In this document: one piece after another, positions 5,164 through 6,354 of the stretch
How the letters are laid out: each line of letters begins with the position of its first letter
How positions within the stretch are numbered: position 1 is the stretch's first letter
Source of the DNA: Thiopontia sp964647745
GTDB taxonomy: Bacteria; Pseudomonadota; Gammaproteobacteria; GCF-002020875
Direction of reading: 5' to 3'
DNA length: 6,354 nt
Assembly: GCA_964647745.1 (NCBI GenBank)
Contig: CAZYJG010000078.1
Span: forward strand, 1-6,354
The notes under the pieces: generated by a model
Told to the model about the DNA's origin: nothing
The model's database searches: none
Seen by the model: only the letters and a program-made list of their open reading frames with translations
Translations under genes and position numbers: made by a program

Positions 5164-5874
5164 ATGAATACAAAATGGATATTCAGCAGTTTCTGTCTGC
5201 TGGCAACACTGCTGTTGCCCGTGGTTGCTGGTGCCTTCTCCCAGGCTGCACTGCAACAGTTGATGGTGACTGGCGAATGTCCTGAGTGTGACTTCAGGGG
5301 GATTGCTCTGAGAAGATCCAATCTGACAAATGCAGACCTGCACAAAGCAGACCTCTCCGCTGCAGATCTTCGATATGCCCGCATGACCGGTATCAACCTC
5401 AAGTGGGCAGATCTGCAGGGCGCCAACCTGAGGCACAGCACTCTGGTCAGGGCCAACATGAGCCGATCCAAACTGCAATCTGCAGTGCTGGACCGCGCAG
5501 ACCTATCCAATGCGACCCTGTTGCGGATGGATGCAGAAGAGGCAGCATTCAACCGTTCTCTGCTCCGCCACAGTGATCTCAGAGGCAGTAACCTGAGTGG
5601 TGCAACGATGGTGCGGTCCGATCTTACAAAGGCCAACCTTGCCAAGACAGATCTCTCTGCAGTCAACCTGCAGGGTGCGCTGCTGATCTGGAGCAACCTT
5701 GAGGGGGCAAACCTTGAGTGGGCCGACCTCGCTGATGCAAATCTGACTCAGGCCAATCTCACCGATGTCGATCTGACAACAGCCAATCTGAATGGGGTCA
5801 GAAACCTCTATACAGCGACGCTCTGCAGGACCCTGCTGCCTGAGGGTGAGGTCAATCGGGACTGTAATAAATAG
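5164..5874 (+). CDS. Exported pentapeptide-repeat protein with terminal cysteine pairs
   Basis: This 236-residue protein has a signal peptide (about 1-24: Lys4, hydrophobic core 6-22, VAGA before Phe25) and is probably periplasmic. A cysteine pair, CPEC at 39-42, opens the repeat region. From 42 to 211 I count 34 consecutive pentapeptides in one unbroken phase. The centre residue is nearly always Leu, sometimes Met or Phe, with Ala or Ser two positions earlier and Asp or Asn one before (ADLSA, ANLEG type). This predicts a right-handed quadrilateral beta-helix of about 8.5 turns. The only weak unit is MDAEE (122-126). The C-terminal cap has Cys221 and Cys234, so disulfides could lock each end. 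The molecular role is unknown; similar exported proteins are common in environmental gammaproteobacteria. ATG 5164 has GGAGG 4 bases upstream. It converges on the hydrolase gene with a 3-base gap. Confidence 0.93.
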   Translation: MNTKWIFSSFCLLATLLLPVVAGAFSQAALQQLMVTGECPECDFRGIALRRSNLTNADLHKADLSAADLRYARMTGINLKWADLQGANLRHSTLVRANMSRSKLQSAVLDRADLSNATLLRMDAEEAAFNRSLLRHSDLRGSNLSGATMVRSDLTKANLAKTDLSAVNLQGALLIWSNLEGANLEWADLADANLTQANLTDVDLTTANLNGVRNLYTATLCRTLLPEGEVNRDCNK

Positions 5875-5877
5875 CGG

Positions 5878-6354
5878 TTACTCTGCGGTAACGATACGAT
5901 TCAACAGTGACCCCAACAGGTAACCATCTCCTGCAGTGATTCTGTGGGGGGCAAGAACAGGAATGGTTGTGGACTGTCCCTCCAGTGCGGCAATGTTATT
6001 CATGTCCTGGCTCCAGAACGGGACCAGGGCATCCCTGGATTTTGAGGGGGGCTGTCTGCGGATTACCGAGTAATAGCCGATCTCCGGATGGGGTTGCCGG
6101 TTCAGCCAGTGGAGCAGGGTGCCGGGACGGGCCAGTGTCAGCCCCTTGATCATTGGGCGTGATTTTCTCAATACCTTGTACTTCTCATGGGCCATCAGTT
6201 TTGGGACAAGGCGGAAGGGGTAGGGGAGGGTTGCAAGGTCATAGGCAAGATTGGCATAGGGGCTCCCGAGATGGGGGGCTGCAATGGTAATCAGTGCCTG
6301 GAGCTCCGGAACGTTGTTTCTGATGACCGCCATGCGGGAGACCACACCACCGGC
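5878..6354 (-). CDS. Alpha/beta-hydrolase, lipase/PGAP1-like esterase, C-terminal part (cut by window edge)
   Basis: The gene enters from the right edge; the last 158 residues are visible. The first visible residues, AGGVVSR, fit the end of the nucleophile elbow GHSxGG, so the catalytic serine would lie one codon outside the window. Next comes ALITIAAPHLGSPYANLAY, typical of the strand and oxyanion region after the elbow in lipase-like hydrolases. The remaining triad fits SRDALVPFWSQDM with Asp108 and APHRITAGDGYLL with His137 (numbered from the first visible codon). The likely activity is hydrolysis of a lipid or other ester, but the substrate and location cannot be judged without the N-terminus. 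The GTG at 6345 is internal, not the start. It ends 3 bases from the pentapeptide gene, with no terminator visible between them. Confidence 0.85.
   Translation of the reverse strand, partial: AGGVVSRMAVIRNNVPELQALITIAAPHLGSPYANLAYDLATLPYPFRLVPKLMAHEKYKVLRKSRPMIKGLTLARPGTLLHWLNRQPHPEIGYYSVIRRQPPSKSRDALVPFWSQDMNNIAALEGQSTTIPVLAPHRITAGDGYLLGSLLNRIVTAE

Noticed and set aside
5285..5800. Regular 15-base periodicity that might suggest a tandem repeat or CRISPR-like array
   Set aside because: The period is the DNA trace of pentapeptide codons; units diverge in sequence and there are no spacers.
5877..5892. A GTTAC/GTAAC hairpin between the pentapeptide and hydrolase genes
   Set aside because: The stem is 5 bp, weak, and no T run follows on either strand.

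Overview
This window reads as chromosomal core sequence from a moderately GC-rich gammaproteobacterium. The evidence is an MltD-type lytic transglycosylase divergent from a YafS-like methyltransferase / rnhA / dnaQ cluster, a hexameric type II citrate synthase whose allosteric residues line up with E. coli GltA, and an HU-family protein of the sort seen in gammaproteobacteria. A Chromatiales-like or sulfur-oxidiser relative is plausible, but nothing here fixes the genus. I see no mobile element, CRISPR array, tRNA or rRNA. Nine protein genes fill almost the whole window; both edge genes are cut by the window.

Layout. 1-484 (minus) is the N-terminal part of mltD. It is divergent from a three-gene plus-strand run: a SAM-methyltransferase-like protein (574-1227), ribonuclease HI (1239-1745) and the DNA polymerase III epsilon proofreading subunit (1742-2419). 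The last two overlap by four bases. The usual neighbour gloB is not in the mltD/methyltransferase gap. Facing dnaQ tail to tail, only 4 bases away, is an unrecognised four-helix membrane protein (about 2424-3011, minus). It is divergent from gltA (3115-4431, plus). The gap between them holds an operator-like palindrome overlapping possible -35 elements.

gltA and the HU-family gene (4533-4859, minus) converge on a strong bidirectional terminator (4455-4484). Next to it is a 9-bp hairpin that also contains a perfect TGTGA-N6-TCACA sequence. A 304-base gap with several repeats separates HU from an exported pentapeptide-repeat protein (5164-5874, plus). That protein converges, with a 3-base gap, on the C-terminal part of an alpha/beta-hydrolase (5878-6354, minus).

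How it fits together. The left half serves cell-wall turnover and DNA replication fidelity, the middle gene is the entry step of the TCA cycle, and the right half holds a nucleoid protein and envelope or exported proteins. I see no clear multi-gene novel system. The least explained items are the membrane protein beside gltA, the 34-coil-unit periplasmic pentapeptide protein with cysteine pairs at both ends, and the palindromes in the intergenic gaps.
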